A DNA stretch of 64,000 nucleotides, from contig NZ_FOWQ01000008.1 in assembly GCF_900115505.1 (NCBI RefSeq), positions 186,001 through 250,000 of the forward strand, given 5' to 3'. The number at the start of each line of letters is the position of its first letter. Within the stretch, counting starts at the first letter, position 1. Positions 41,097 through 50,823 of this stretch are shown piece by piece. The translations under genes were made by a program, and so were the position numbers. This DNA is from Geodermatophilus dictyosporus. Its GTDB lineage: Bacteria > Actinomycetota > Actinomycetes > Mycobacteriales > Geodermatophilaceae. The notes under the pieces were generated by a model. That model was given only the letters and a program-made list of their open reading frames with translations. It ran no database searches and was not told the origin of the DNA.

Positions 41097-42122
41097 TCAG
41101 CGTCCGCCGGTGCGGCGGACGCGGCTCGACTCACGGACGACGAGCACCGGCTCGAAGACCTCCTGGACGTGCACGTGCCCCTCGCCGCGGGCCTCGTCGA
41201 GGAGCAGTCGCGCCGCGCGGGACCCGAGCTCCTGGCGCGGCTTGCGCACCGAGGTGAGCGGGACCGCGGCGGCCGCGGCGAAGTCGATGTCGTCGTAGCC
41301 GACGATGGCGAACTCGTCGGGCACCCGCACACCCTGCCGCACCATCTCCTGCAGCACGCCCAGCGCCATCAGGTCGTTGGCGCAGACGGCGGCGGTGGGC
41401 CGGCGGGACGCGGGCATGCCCACGATGCGGGCGGCGGCCTCGCGCCCGCCCGCGACGGTGAGCGCCTCGGGGGAGAGGGTGAGCAACTCGTCGACGGCGC
41501 CGGTGGCCTCGCGCACCGCCGCCTCGACGCCGTCGTGCCGCTCCTGCACCTGCGGCAGGCCCGAGGCGCCGCCGATGAAGGCGATCCGCCGGTGCCCGCG
41601 CTCGAGCAGGTGCTCGGCGGCCAGCCGCCCGCCGAGCACGTCGTCGACGGCGACCGCGCACTGGTCGGCCGCGGGCGCGCGGCGGTCGACCAGCACCACC
41701 GGGACCCCGCGCCGGCGCAGCGACCGCAGGTGTGGGGTGAGCTCGGCGGTCGGGGTGATGAGCACCCCCTGCACCCGCTGCTCGGCCAGCACGTCGAGGT
41801 GCGCGGACTCCTTCTCGGGCCGGTCGTCGGAGTTGCACAGGATCAGCGCGAGCCCGGCCGGGTTGACGACGTCCTCCACGCCCCGGGCCACGTCGGTGAA
41901 GAACGGGTTGGCGATGTCGAGGACGACCAGCCCCACCGTGCGGCTGGAGCCGGCGCGCAGCTGGCGGGCCGACTCGTTGCGCACGAACCCCAGCGCGGCG
42001 ATGGCGCCGAGCACCCGCTCGCGGGTGGCCGCGCTGACCACCTCGGGCCGGTTGAGCACGTTGCTGACCGTGCCGACCGAGACGCCGGCGGACTCGGCGA
42101 CGTCGCGGATGCTCGCGGGCAC
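41097..42122 (-). CDS. LacI family regulator of the rhamnose locus
   Basis: This 341-residue LacI-type repressor has the HTH SIRDVAESAGVSVGTVSNVL, the hinge ALGFVRNESARQLRAGSSRT and an effector domain with LVVLDIANPFFTDVARGVED, LAAEHLLERGHRRIAFIGG and FAIVGYDDIDFAAAAAVPLT. It is divergent from rhaTPQS. Two TGAAACG-type sites lie in the shared intergenic region. Its effector is most likely rhamnose or a rhamnose catabolite. It is the first gene of a transcript that continues into lutABC with no gap. Confidence 0.89.
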   Translation of the reverse strand: MPASIRDVAESAGVSVGTVSNVLNRPEVVSAATRERVLGAIAALGFVRNESARQLRAGSSRTVGLVVLDIANPFFTDVARGVEDVVNPAGLALILCNSDDRPEKESAHLDVLAEQRVQGVLITPTAELTPHLRSLRRRGVPVVLVDRRAPAADQCAVAVDDVLGGRLAAEHLLERGHRRIAFIGGASGLPQVQERHDGVEAAVREATGAVDELLTLSPEALTVAGGREAAARIVGMPASRRPTAAVCANDLMALGVLQEMVRQGVRVPDEFAIVGYDDIDFAAAAAVPLTSVRKPRQELGSRAARLLLDEARGEGHVHVQEVFEPVLVVRESSRVRRTGGR

Positions 42123-42192
42123 GGCGCCTCCTCGCGCAGGCCGGGGGCGGCGCCCGGGACGGACGCCGTGCGGCGATGGTGAGCCTACGGCC

Positions 42193-42314
42193 TGAAACGT
42201 GTCAACCGCCGGGGGAGCGCCGCCGACCCGGACGATGCCGTCCCGGTCGTGGTCGTTGACACCTTCTCGGCACGAGCCCTATGGTCTGCGCCACAACGCC
42301 TGTGAATCGTTTCA
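42193..42314. promoter_or_regulatory. Rhamnose control region: two LacI-type operators and a sigma-70-like promoter
   Basis: TGAAACGTGTCA (42193-42204) and TGAATCGTTTCA (42303-42314) both fit a TGAAWCGWTTCA LacI-type palindrome, each with one or two mismatches. Between them, TTGACA (42256-42261) and TATGGT (42280-42285), 18 bases apart, form the best -35/-10 in the window. A start point near 42292 would put the second operator just inside the transcript. The first site lies nearer the divergent LacI gene. The ribosome binding site GAGGAGG (42318-42324) follows for GTG 42333. Confidence 0.75.
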
Positions 42315-42332
42315 GCAGAGGAGGTGGTCACC

Positions 42333-43867
<1,535 letters not shown>

Positions 43868-43871
<4 letters not shown>

Positions 43872-44947
43872 GCGCCCCGGTGGCGAAGCCGCCCGCCGCG
43901 CTGCCCGAGGAGCTGGCCGCCCCCGAGCGCACCGGCCGCCGCGGCTCGGCCCTCGTGCACCGGCTGTTCGTGGTGCGCGAGCTCGGCATCCTGGCCGCGC
44001 TGGTGCTGCTGGTGCTCGTCACGGTGGTCGCCAACCCGCGGTTCCTGTCGGGCCAGAACGTCCGCGACCTGCTGCTGTCGGCCGCGATCCTCACCGTCCT
44101 CGCCGCGGGCCAGACGATGGTGATCGTCACCCGCAACGTCGACCTCTCGGTCGGCTCGGTGCTGGGCCTGTCGGCCTACGCGACCGGCACGCTGCTCGTC
44201 GTCGCGCCGGGGACGCCGGTCGTCGTGGCGGTGCTCGCCGGCACGGCCGTCGGCGCGGTGTGCGGCCTGCTCAACGGCCTGGTCGTCGCGGCCGCCGGGG
44301 TGCCCTCGCTGGTCGTCACCCTCGGCACGCTCTACGCCTTCCGCGGCCTGGACTCGCTGTGGGCCAGCAGCGCCGACCGGCTGCAGATCAACGCCGCCGA
44401 CCTGCCCAGCGGGTTCAAGGCCCTGGGCGGTGCCCGGCTGCTCGGCGTCCCGGTGCTCTTCCTGGTCGCCGTCGCCGTCGTGCTGCTGGTCGGCTGGTAC
44501 CTGCGGACCTTCCGCAGCGGCCGTGAGCTCTACGGCATCGGCTCGGCGCCCGAGGCCGCGCGGCTGTCGGGCATCCCGGTGGGCCGGCGGGTGCTCACCG
44601 CCTTCGTCGTCAACGGCGCCCTCGCCGGCCTGGCCGGCGTCCTCTACGCCGCCCGCTTCCAGACGCTGGACACCACCGCCGGCACCGGCCAGGAGCTCTT
44701 CGTCGTGGCCGCCGCGGTCGTCGGCGGGGTGGCCATCTTCGGCGGCAGCGGCTCGGTCTACGGCGCCGCGCTCGGCGCGCTGCTGCTCACCACCATCGGC
44801 ACCGCGCTGCCGCAGCTGGGGCTGGACCCGTTCTGGCGCGACGCCGCCGTCGGCGCGCTGATCCTCGCCGCCATCGCCCTCGACCGGGCGCTGCAGCTGC
44901 GCCTGGCCGCCCGTCTCCGGGGGAGGAACGCCCGCCGTGACCGTTGA
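43868..44947 (+). CDS. rhaP: Sugar ABC transporter permease (rhamnose importer)
   Basis: This 359-residue integral membrane subunit of the RbsC/BPD_transp_2 type has about 9-10 helices: [20 protein letters not shown] (the conserved EAA-like segment), [40 protein letters not shown] and [23 protein letters not shown] 43868 overlaps the ATPase stop. Its 3' end overlaps the second permease gene by 11 bases. It pairs with RhaQ to form the channel. Confidence 0.89.
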
Positions 44948-45950
44948 CACCGCTCCCGCGCCGGCCGGGGCCGCCGCGCCCGCCCGCCGCGACCGGACCC
45001 TGCCCGCCGGTAGCGTCATCACCACGTTCCTCGTGCTGTTCCTGGTCGTCGCCGCGTTCTCGGTCGAGGGCTTCGCCAGCACCCGCAACGCCGGCTTCCT
45101 GCTGCTCGACGTCGTGGTCATCGCGCTCATCGCGCTGCCGCTGACCCTGATCGTGGTGACCGGCGAGATCGACCTGTCGGTGGCCAGCACCGTGGGCCTG
45201 TGCAGCGCGGTGATGGGCCAGCTGTGGGTGGCCGGGCTGCCGCTGGAGGCGATCGTCCCGCTGGTGCTCGTGCTCGGCGGCGTGCTCGGCGCGGTGAACG
45301 GGTTCCTCGTCACCCGGCTCGGGCTGCCCTCCCTGGCGGTCACCATCGGCACGCTGGCGCTCTACCGCGGCCTGGCCTTCGTCGTCCTGGGCGACCAGGC
45401 GGTGGCCGACTTCCCCCGCGCCTGGACGACGTGGGCGATCAGCTCCATCGGCTCGACCGGCATCCCGACCGTCGTCGTCCCGCTGCTGGTGCTCGTCGTG
45501 CTCACCGGCGTCGTCCTGCACGCCACCCCGGTCGGCCGCGCGCTGTACGCGATGGGCAACAGCGAGGACGCCGCCCGCTTCAGCGGCATCGACGTCGCCC
45601 GCACCAAGCTGTGGCTGTTCGTCGTCACCGGCGTCGTCAGCGCCCTGGGCGGCGTCTACTGGACGCTGCGCTACGGCAGCGCCCGCGCCGACAACGCCAC
45701 GGGCCTGGAGCTGCAGGTCATCGCGGCGATCCTGCTCGGCGGCGTGTCCATCTTCGGCGGCAGCGGCGGCCTGCTCGGCGTCATCGCCGGCGCGCTGCTG
45801 CTCGGCTCGGTGCGCAACGCGCTGCAGCTGGTCAACGTGCCCTCCGACGTCCTCAACATCGTCACCGGCGTGCTGCTGATCACCGCCGTCGTCGCGCCGC
45901 AGGTCGCCGCACGCGTCAAGGGACGACGCCGGCGCCGACCGGCCTCCTGA
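44937..45950 (+). CDS. rhaQ: Sugar ABC transporter permease (rhamnose importer), second subunit
   Basis: This 337-residue permease is homologous to the preceding one: LPLTLIVVTGEIDLSVASTV, VNGFLVTRLGLPSLAVTIGT, YAMGNSEDAARFSGIDVART, LQVIAAILLGGVSIFGGSGG. GTG 44937 lies inside the end of rhaP, giving an 11-base overlap and tight coupling. Two different permeases, as in rhizobial rhamnose importers, support a heterodimer. Confidence 0.89.
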   Translation: MTVDTAPAPAGAAAPARRDRTLPAGSVITTFLVLFLVVAAFSVEGFASTRNAGFLLLDVVVIALIALPLTLIVVTGEIDLSVASTVGLCSAVMGQLWVAGLPLEAIVPLVLVLGGVLGAVNGFLVTRLGLPSLAVTIGTLALYRGLAFVVLGDQAVADFPRAWTTWAISSIGSTGIPTVVVPLLVLVVLTGVVLHATPVGRALYAMGNSEDAARFSGIDVARTKLWLFVVTGVVSALGGVYWTLRYGSARADNATGLELQVIAAILLGGVSIFGGSGGLLGVIAGALLLGSVRNALQLVNVPSDVLNIVTGVLLITAVVAPQVAARVKGRRRRRPAS

Positions 45951-45994
45951 CCGCACCACCGCACCACCCCACCCACCCGAAGAGAGGGACCCCG

Positions 45995-47083
45995 ATGTCG
46001 CTGTTCCTGACCAGCCGCCGCGTGCGCGGTGGCCTGACCGGCCTGGCGGTGGCCGCCATGGTGCTCACGACCGCCGCCTGCGGCGGCACCACCCGCGGCG
46101 AGGAGGAGGCGAGCAGCGGCGGCAACGACGCCGCCGGCGCCTCCGCCGACCCGGACGCCGAGATCCCCGCCGACCTCGCGATCGCCTTCCTGCCCAAGCA
46201 GCTGAACAACCCCTACTTCGACGTCGCCGCCACCGGCTCGGAGCGGGCCGTCGGCGAGATCGAGGGCGAGTTCAGCCAGGTCGGCCCGTCGGAGGCCAGT
46301 GCCTCCTCGCAGGTCAGCTACATCAACACGCTGACCCAGCAGGGCGCCGACGTCATCCTGACCTCGGCCAACGACCCCAACGCCATCTGCAGCGCGCTGG
46401 ACCAGGCCCGCAGCGGCGGCGCCAGCGTGGTCACCTTCGACTCCGACACCGACCCCGCGTGCCGCGACCTGTTCATCAACCAGGCCACGGCCGAGGGCAT
46501 CGCGCAGACGCAGATCGACACGATGGCCGAGCAGATCGGCGGCGCGGGCCAGGTGGCGATCCTGTCGGCGACGGCGAACGCCACGAACCAGAACACCTGG
46601 ATCGAGCTCATGACGGAGTACGCCGCCCAGGAGTACCCGGACATGGAGATCGTGACGACGGTCTACGGCGACGACGAGGACGAGAAGTCCTTCCAGGAGA
46701 CGCAGGGCCTGCTGCAGACCTACCCCGACCTCAAGGGCATCATCTCGCCGACCACCGTGGGCATCTCGGCCGCGGCGCGCTACCTGTCGGGCTCGGAGTA
46801 CAAGGGCCGGGTCGCGCTGACCGGGCTGGGGACGCCGAACCAGATGCGCGAGTTCGTGCAGGACGGCACCGTCACCGCCTTCGCGCTGTGGAACCCCGAG
46901 GACCTGGGCTACCTGGCCGCCTACGCCGGCGCCGCCCTGGCCGCCGGCCAGATCACCGGTGCCGAGGGCGAGACCTTCACCGCCGGTGACCTCGGCGAGT
47001 ACGAGGTCGGCGCCGACGGCGTCGTCGTGCTCGGCGAGCCCACCGTGTTCGACGCCGAGAACATCGACGACTTCGACTTCTGA
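45995..47083 (+). CDS. rhaS: Rhamnose ABC transporter substrate-binding lipoprotein
   Basis: This 362-residue periplasmic-binding-type lipoprotein has a signal peptide with a hydrophobic stretch (LTGLAVAAMVLTTAAC) and lipobox Cys29. An acidic/Gly-Ser linker follows, then the type I sugar-binding fold: AIAFLPKQLNNPYFDVAATG, GADVILTSANDPNAICSALD, VVTFDSDTDPACRDLFINQA. This agrees with RhaS of the CUT2 class. The ATG at 45995 has AGAGAGGGA upstream. It is anchored outside the membrane and hands sugar to RhaPQ. Confidence 0.9.
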   Translation: MSLFLTSRRVRGGLTGLAVAAMVLTTAACGGTTRGEEEASSGGNDAAGASADPDAEIPADLAIAFLPKQLNNPYFDVAATGSERAVGEIEGEFSQVGPSEASASSQVSYINTLTQQGADVILTSANDPNAICSALDQARSGGASVVTFDSDTDPACRDLFINQATAEGIAQTQIDTMAEQIGGAGQVAILSATANATNQNTWIELMTEYAAQEYPDMEIVTTVYGDDEDEKSFQETQGLLQTYPDLKGIISPTTVGISAAARYLSGSEYKGRVALTGLGTPNQMREFVQDGTVTAFALWNPEDLGYLAAYAGAALAAGQITGAEGETFTAGDLGEYEVGADGVVVLGEPTVFDAENIDDFDF

Positions 47084-47145
47084 GTCGTCCGCCCGGTCCC
47101 GCCGCCTCCGTGGCGGGACCGGGCACCACCCCCGAGGAGCCCCGC

Positions 47146-47508
47146 GTGCCCCGCGCCTGCTTCACCCTCCAGGTCCGCCCCGACCGGCTGGCCGAGTACC
47201 GCGAGCGGCACGCGGCCGTCTGGCCGGACATGCTGCGCGCGCTGCGCGACGCCGGCTGGCGCGACTACCAGCTCTACCTCCGCGACGACGGCCTGCTCGT
47301 CGGCGTCGTGGAGACCGACGACCTCCCCGCCGCCCAGGCCGCCGTGGACGCCACCTCGGTGAGCGCCCGCTGGGAGGCCGAGATGGCGCCCTTCTTCGAG
47401 ACCGGCGACGGCCGCGGCAAGGCCGAGCTCGACCTCGTCTTCGACCTCGACGCCCAGCTCACGGCGCTCGGGGCGTCCACCACCGCACCAACAGGAGACC
47501 CCTCGTGA
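47146..47508 (+). CDS. rhaM: L-rhamnose mutarotase
   Basis: This 120-residue protein interconverts alpha- and beta-L-rhamnose. Conserved residues are visible: FTLQVRPDRLAEYRERHAAVWPDML (about 6-30, containing the catalytic His/Trp region), GWRDYQLYLRDDGLLVGVVE and RWEAEMAPFFE. GTG 47146 has GAGGAG 6 bases upstream. Its stop overlaps the rhaI start (GTGA), which puts the beta-pyranose producer next to the isomerase. Confidence 0.9.
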   Translation: MPRACFTLQVRPDRLAEYRERHAAVWPDMLRALRDAGWRDYQLYLRDDGLLVGVVETDDLPAAQAAVDATSVSARWEAEMAPFFETGDGRGKAELDLVFDLDAQLTALGASTTAPTGDPS

Positions 47509-48689
47509 CCGACCCCCGGACCCCCGACCGCAGCGCCGCCGCGCTCGCCGCGCTGGCCGAGCAGACCATCGAGCTGCCCTCGTGGGCGTTCGGCAACTCC
47601 GGCACCCGGTTCAAGGTCTTCGGCCAGCCCGGCGTGGCCCGCGACCCGTTCGAGAAGATCGAGGACGCCGCGCAGGTGCACCGCTTCACCGGCGCCGCGC
47701 CGCGGGTGTCGCTGCACGTCCCGTGGGACCTCGTCGACGACTTCGGCAAGCTCGCCGCGCACGCCGCCGACCTCGGCGTCTCGATCGGCGCGATCAACTC
47801 CAACCTGTTCCAGGACGACGACTACCGGCTCGGGTCGCTCACCCACCCGGACGAGGCCGTGCGGGACAAGGCGGTCGCCCACCACGCGCAGTGCGTCGAC
47901 GTCATGCGCGCCACCGGCTCGACCGACCTGAAGCTGTGGCTGCCCGACGGCACCAACTACGCCGGCCAGGACGACCTGCGCGCCCGGCAGGACCGCCTCG
48001 CCGACTCGCTGCAGCAGGTCTACGCGCTGCTCGACCCCGGCATGCGGCTGCTGCTGGAGTACAAGTTCTACGAGCCCTACTTCTACGCGATGGACATCCC
48101 CGACTGGGGCACCTCGCTGCTGCACTGCCTGGCCCTCGGCGAGCAGGCCACCGTCGTCCTCGACACCGGTCACCACGCGCCGGGCACCAACATCGAGTTC
48201 ATCGTCATGCAGCTGCTGCGCGTCGGGCGCCTCGGGGCGTTCGACTTCAACTCGCGCTACTACGGCGACGACGACCTGATCGTCGGGTCGGCCGACCCGT
48301 TCCAGCTGTTCCGGATCATGAACGAGATCGTGGCCGCCGACGCGCTGCGGCCCGACTCCGGCGTCAACTTCATGCTCGACCAGTGCCACAACATCGAGCC
48401 GAAGATCCCCGGCCAGATCCGCTCGGTGCTCAACGTGCAGGAGGCCACCGCCAAGGCGCTCCTGGTCGACCGCCAGGCGCTCACCGCCGCCCAGCAGTCC
48501 GGTGACGTGCTGGCCGCGCACGGCGCCCTGACCGACGCCTTCTCCACCGACGTCCGCCCGCTGCTCGCCGAGCTACGGGAGTCGAAGGGGCTCGACGCCG
48601 ACCCCTACGCCGCCTACGCCCGCTCGGGCCACGCCGAGCGCACCGCCCGCGAGCGCGTCGGCGGCACCCAGGCCTCCTGGGGCGCCTGA
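47505..48689 (+). CDS. rhaI: L-rhamnose isomerase (RhaI type)
   Basis: This 394-residue TIM-barrel isomerase converts L-rhamnose to L-rhamnulose. It belongs to the RhaI (Pseudomonas stutzeri-like, catabolic type 2) group, not E. coli RhaA: PSWAFGNSGTRFKVFGQPG, VSLHVPWDLVDDFGKLAAHA, KLWLPDGTNYAGQDDL, LLEYKFYEPYFYAMDIPDWG (metal Glu/His), VVLDTGHHAPGTNIE, FNSRYYGDDDLIVGSADPFQ, FMLDQCHNIEPKIPGQI. Coupled to rhaM. A family A hairpin begins at its stop codon, inside the operon. Confidence 0.93.
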   Translation: MTDPRTPDRSAAALAALAEQTIELPSWAFGNSGTRFKVFGQPGVARDPFEKIEDAAQVHRFTGAAPRVSLHVPWDLVDDFGKLAAHAADLGVSIGAINSNLFQDDDYRLGSLTHPDEAVRDKAVAHHAQCVDVMRATGSTDLKLWLPDGTNYAGQDDLRARQDRLADSLQQVYALLDPGMRLLLEYKFYEPYFYAMDIPDWGTSLLHCLALGEQATVVLDTGHHAPGTNIEFIVMQLLRVGRLGAFDFNSRYYGDDDLIVGSADPFQLFRIMNEIVAADALRPDSGVNFMLDQCHNIEPKIPGQIRSVLNVQEATAKALLVDRQALTAAQQSGDVLAAHGALTDAFSTDVRPLLAELRESKGLDADPYAAYARSGHAERTARERVGGTQASWGA

Positions 48690-48761
48690 AGGACCTGGCC
48701 GCCCCCCACGACACGCTCCGCGCGCCGCGTGTCCCTGCGGCCAGGCCGTTCCCGCACGTCA
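48690..48761 (+). repeat. Dispersed hairpin element, family A copy 3 (inside the rhamnose operon)
   Basis: The element starts at the rhaI stop: AGGACC, outer stem CCTGGCCG (48694-48701) with CGGCCAGG (48738-48745), and an inner stem GACACGC (48710-48716) with GCGTGTC (48727-48733). GGCCGTTCC then follows, as in copy 1. Compared with copy 1 the outer stem differs in several positions on both arms, yet pairing is kept. It sits between rhaI and rhaD and may lower or segment expression of rhaDB. Confidence 0.75.
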
Positions 48762-48786
48762 CCGATGGATGGAAGGAACCACTCCC

Positions 48787-50823
48787 GTGACCAACCCCGT
48801 GGTCAGCGATCTCATCGCGCGGTCGAACCGGCTCGGCGCCGACCCGCGCAACACCAACTACGCCGGCGGCAACACCTCCGCCACGGGCACCGGGACCGAC
48901 CCGGTCACCGGCGCGCCGGTCGAACTGCTGTGGGTCAAGGGCTCCGGCGGCGACCTCGGCACCCTCACCGAGAGCGGCCTGGCCGTGCTGCGGCTGGACC
49001 GGCTGCGCTCGCTGGCCGACGTCTACCCGGGCGTCGAGCGCGAGGACGAGATGGTCGCCGCGTTCGACTTCTGCCTGCACGGCCGCGGTGGCGCCGCGCC
49101 GTCGATCGACACCGCCATGCACGGCCTGGTCGACGCCGCGCACGTCGACCACCTGCACCCCGACTCCGGCATCGCCCTGGCCACGGCGGCCGACGGCGAG
49201 GCGCTGACCCGCGAGTGCTTCGGCGACCGGGTCGTCTGGGTGCCGTGGCGCCGTCCCGGCTTCCAGCTGGGCCTCGACATCGCCGCGATCAAGGACAAGA
49301 ACCCGCAGGCGATCGGCTGCGTCCTCGGCGGCCACGGCATCACCGCGTGGGGCGCCACCAGCCAGGAGGCCGAGGCCAACAGCCTGGAGATCATCCGGAC
49401 GGCGGAGCGCTTCCTCGCCGAGAAGGGGAAGGCTGAGCCGTTCGGCGCCGTCGTCCCCGGCTTCGAGCCGCTGCCGCACGACCAGCGCCGTCGCAAGGCC
49501 GCCGCGCTCGCCCCGGTGATCCGCGGCCTGGCGAGCACCGACAAGCCGCAGGTCGGGCACTTCACCGACTCCGACGGCGTCCTGGAGTTCCTGGCGCGGG
49601 AGGAGCTGGCGCGCCTGGCCGCGCTGGGCACCTCCTGCCCCGACCACTTCCTGCGCACCAAGGTGCGGCCGCTGGTGGTCGACCTGCCGGCGTCCGCGCC
49701 GGTCGAGGACGTCGTCGACCGGTTGAGGGAGCTGCACGAGGAGTACCGCGCCGAGTACGCGGCCTACTACCAGCGGCACGCCACCCCCGACAGCCCGGCG
49801 ATGCGCGGCGCCGACCCGGCGATCGTGCTGGTGCCCGGCGTCGGCATGTTCAGCTTCGGCGCCAACAAGCAGACCGCGCGGGTGGCCGGCGAGTTCTACG
49901 TCAACGCGATCAACGTGATGCGCGGCGCCGAGGCGGTCTCCACCTACGCGCCGATCGACGAGAGCGAGAAGTTCCGCATCGAGTACTGGGCGCTGGAGGA
50001 GGCCAAGCTCCAGCGGATGCCGAGGCCCAAGCCGCTGGCCACCCGGGTCGCCCTGGTCACCGGCGCGGCCAGCGGCATCGGCAAGGCCATCGCCGAGCGG
50101 GTGGCCCGCGAGGGCGCCTGCGTCGTCGTCGCCGACCTCGACCTCGCCAAGGCGCAGGCCGCCGCAGAGGAGATCGGGTCGGCCGACGTCGCGATCGGCG
50201 TGGCCGCCGACGTCTCCGACGCGGAGGCCGTGGCCGCCGCCTTCCGCGAGGCCTGCCTGGCCTTCGGCGGCGTGGACCTGGTGATCAACAACGCCGGCCT
50301 GTCGATCTCCAAGCCGCTGCTGGAGACCACCGAGCAGGACTGGGACCTGCAGCACGACGTCATGGCCAAGGGCAGCTTCCTGGTCTCGCGCGAGGCCGCC
50401 CGGATCATGATCGAGCAGGGCATGGGCGGCGACGTCGTCTACATCTCCTCCAAGAACGCGGTCTTCGCCGGCCCGAGCAACATCGCCTACTCCTCGACCA
50501 AGGCCGACCAGGCGCACCAGGTGCGGCTGCTGGCCGCCGAGCTCGGCGAGCACCAGATCCGGGTCAACGGCATCAACCCCGACGGCGTCGTCCGCGGGTC
50601 GGGCATCTTCGCCGGCGGCTGGGGCGCCAAGCGCGCCGCGGTCTACGGGGTGCCGGAGGAGGAGCTCGGGCAGTTCTACGCCCAGCGCACCCTGCTCAAG
50701 CGCGAGGTGCTGCCCGACCACGTCGCCGACGCCGTCTTCGCCCTCACCGGTGGCGACCTCACCCGGACGACCGGCCTGCACGTCCCGGTCGACTCCGGCG
50801 TGGCCGCGGCCTTCCTGCGATGA
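48787..50823 (+). CDS. rhaD: Bifunctional rhamnulose-1-phosphate aldolase/short-chain dehydrogenase
   Basis: This 678-residue fusion has an N-terminal class II aldolase (about 1-410): LLWVKGSGGDLGTLTESGLA, AHVDHLHPDSGIALATAADG (zinc His), GCVLGGHGITAWGATSQEAE. The C-terminal SDR dehydrogenase has VALVTGAASGIGKAIAERVA (cofactor site), NNAGLSISKPLLE, catalytic YSSTKADQ. The aldolase splits rhamnulose-1-phosphate to DHAP and L-lactaldehyde; the SDR half oxidises the lactaldehyde (the RhaEW-type function) towards L-lactate. GTG 48787 has GGAAGGA 10 bases upstream; ATG 48769 is an alternative. Coupled to rhaB by ATGA. Confidence 0.92.
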   Translation: MTNPVVSDLIARSNRLGADPRNTNYAGGNTSATGTGTDPVTGAPVELLWVKGSGGDLGTLTESGLAVLRLDRLRSLADVYPGVEREDEMVAAFDFCLHGRGGAAPSIDTAMHGLVDAAHVDHLHPDSGIALATAADGEALTRECFGDRVVWVPWRRPGFQLGLDIAAIKDKNPQAIGCVLGGHGITAWGATSQEAEANSLEIIRTAERFLAEKGKAEPFGAVVPGFEPLPHDQRRRKAAALAPVIRGLASTDKPQVGHFTDSDGVLEFLAREELARLAALGTSCPDHFLRTKVRPLVVDLPASAPVEDVVDRLRELHEEYRAEYAAYYQRHATPDSPAMRGADPAIVLVPGVGMFSFGANKQTARVAGEFYVNAINVMRGAEAVSTYAPIDESEKFRIEYWALEEAKLQRMPRPKPLATRVALVTGAASGIGKAIAERVAREGACVVVADLDLAKAQAAAEEIGSADVAIGVAADVSDAEAVAAAFREACLAFGGVDLVINNAGLSISKPLLETTEQDWDLQHDVMAKGSFLVSREAARIMIEQGMGGDVVYISSKNAVFAGPSNIAYSSTKADQAHQVRLLAAELGEHQIRVNGINPDGVVRGSGIFAGGWGAKRAAVYGVPEEELGQFYAQRTLLKREVLPDHVADAVFALTGGDLTRTTGLHVPVDSGVAAAFLR

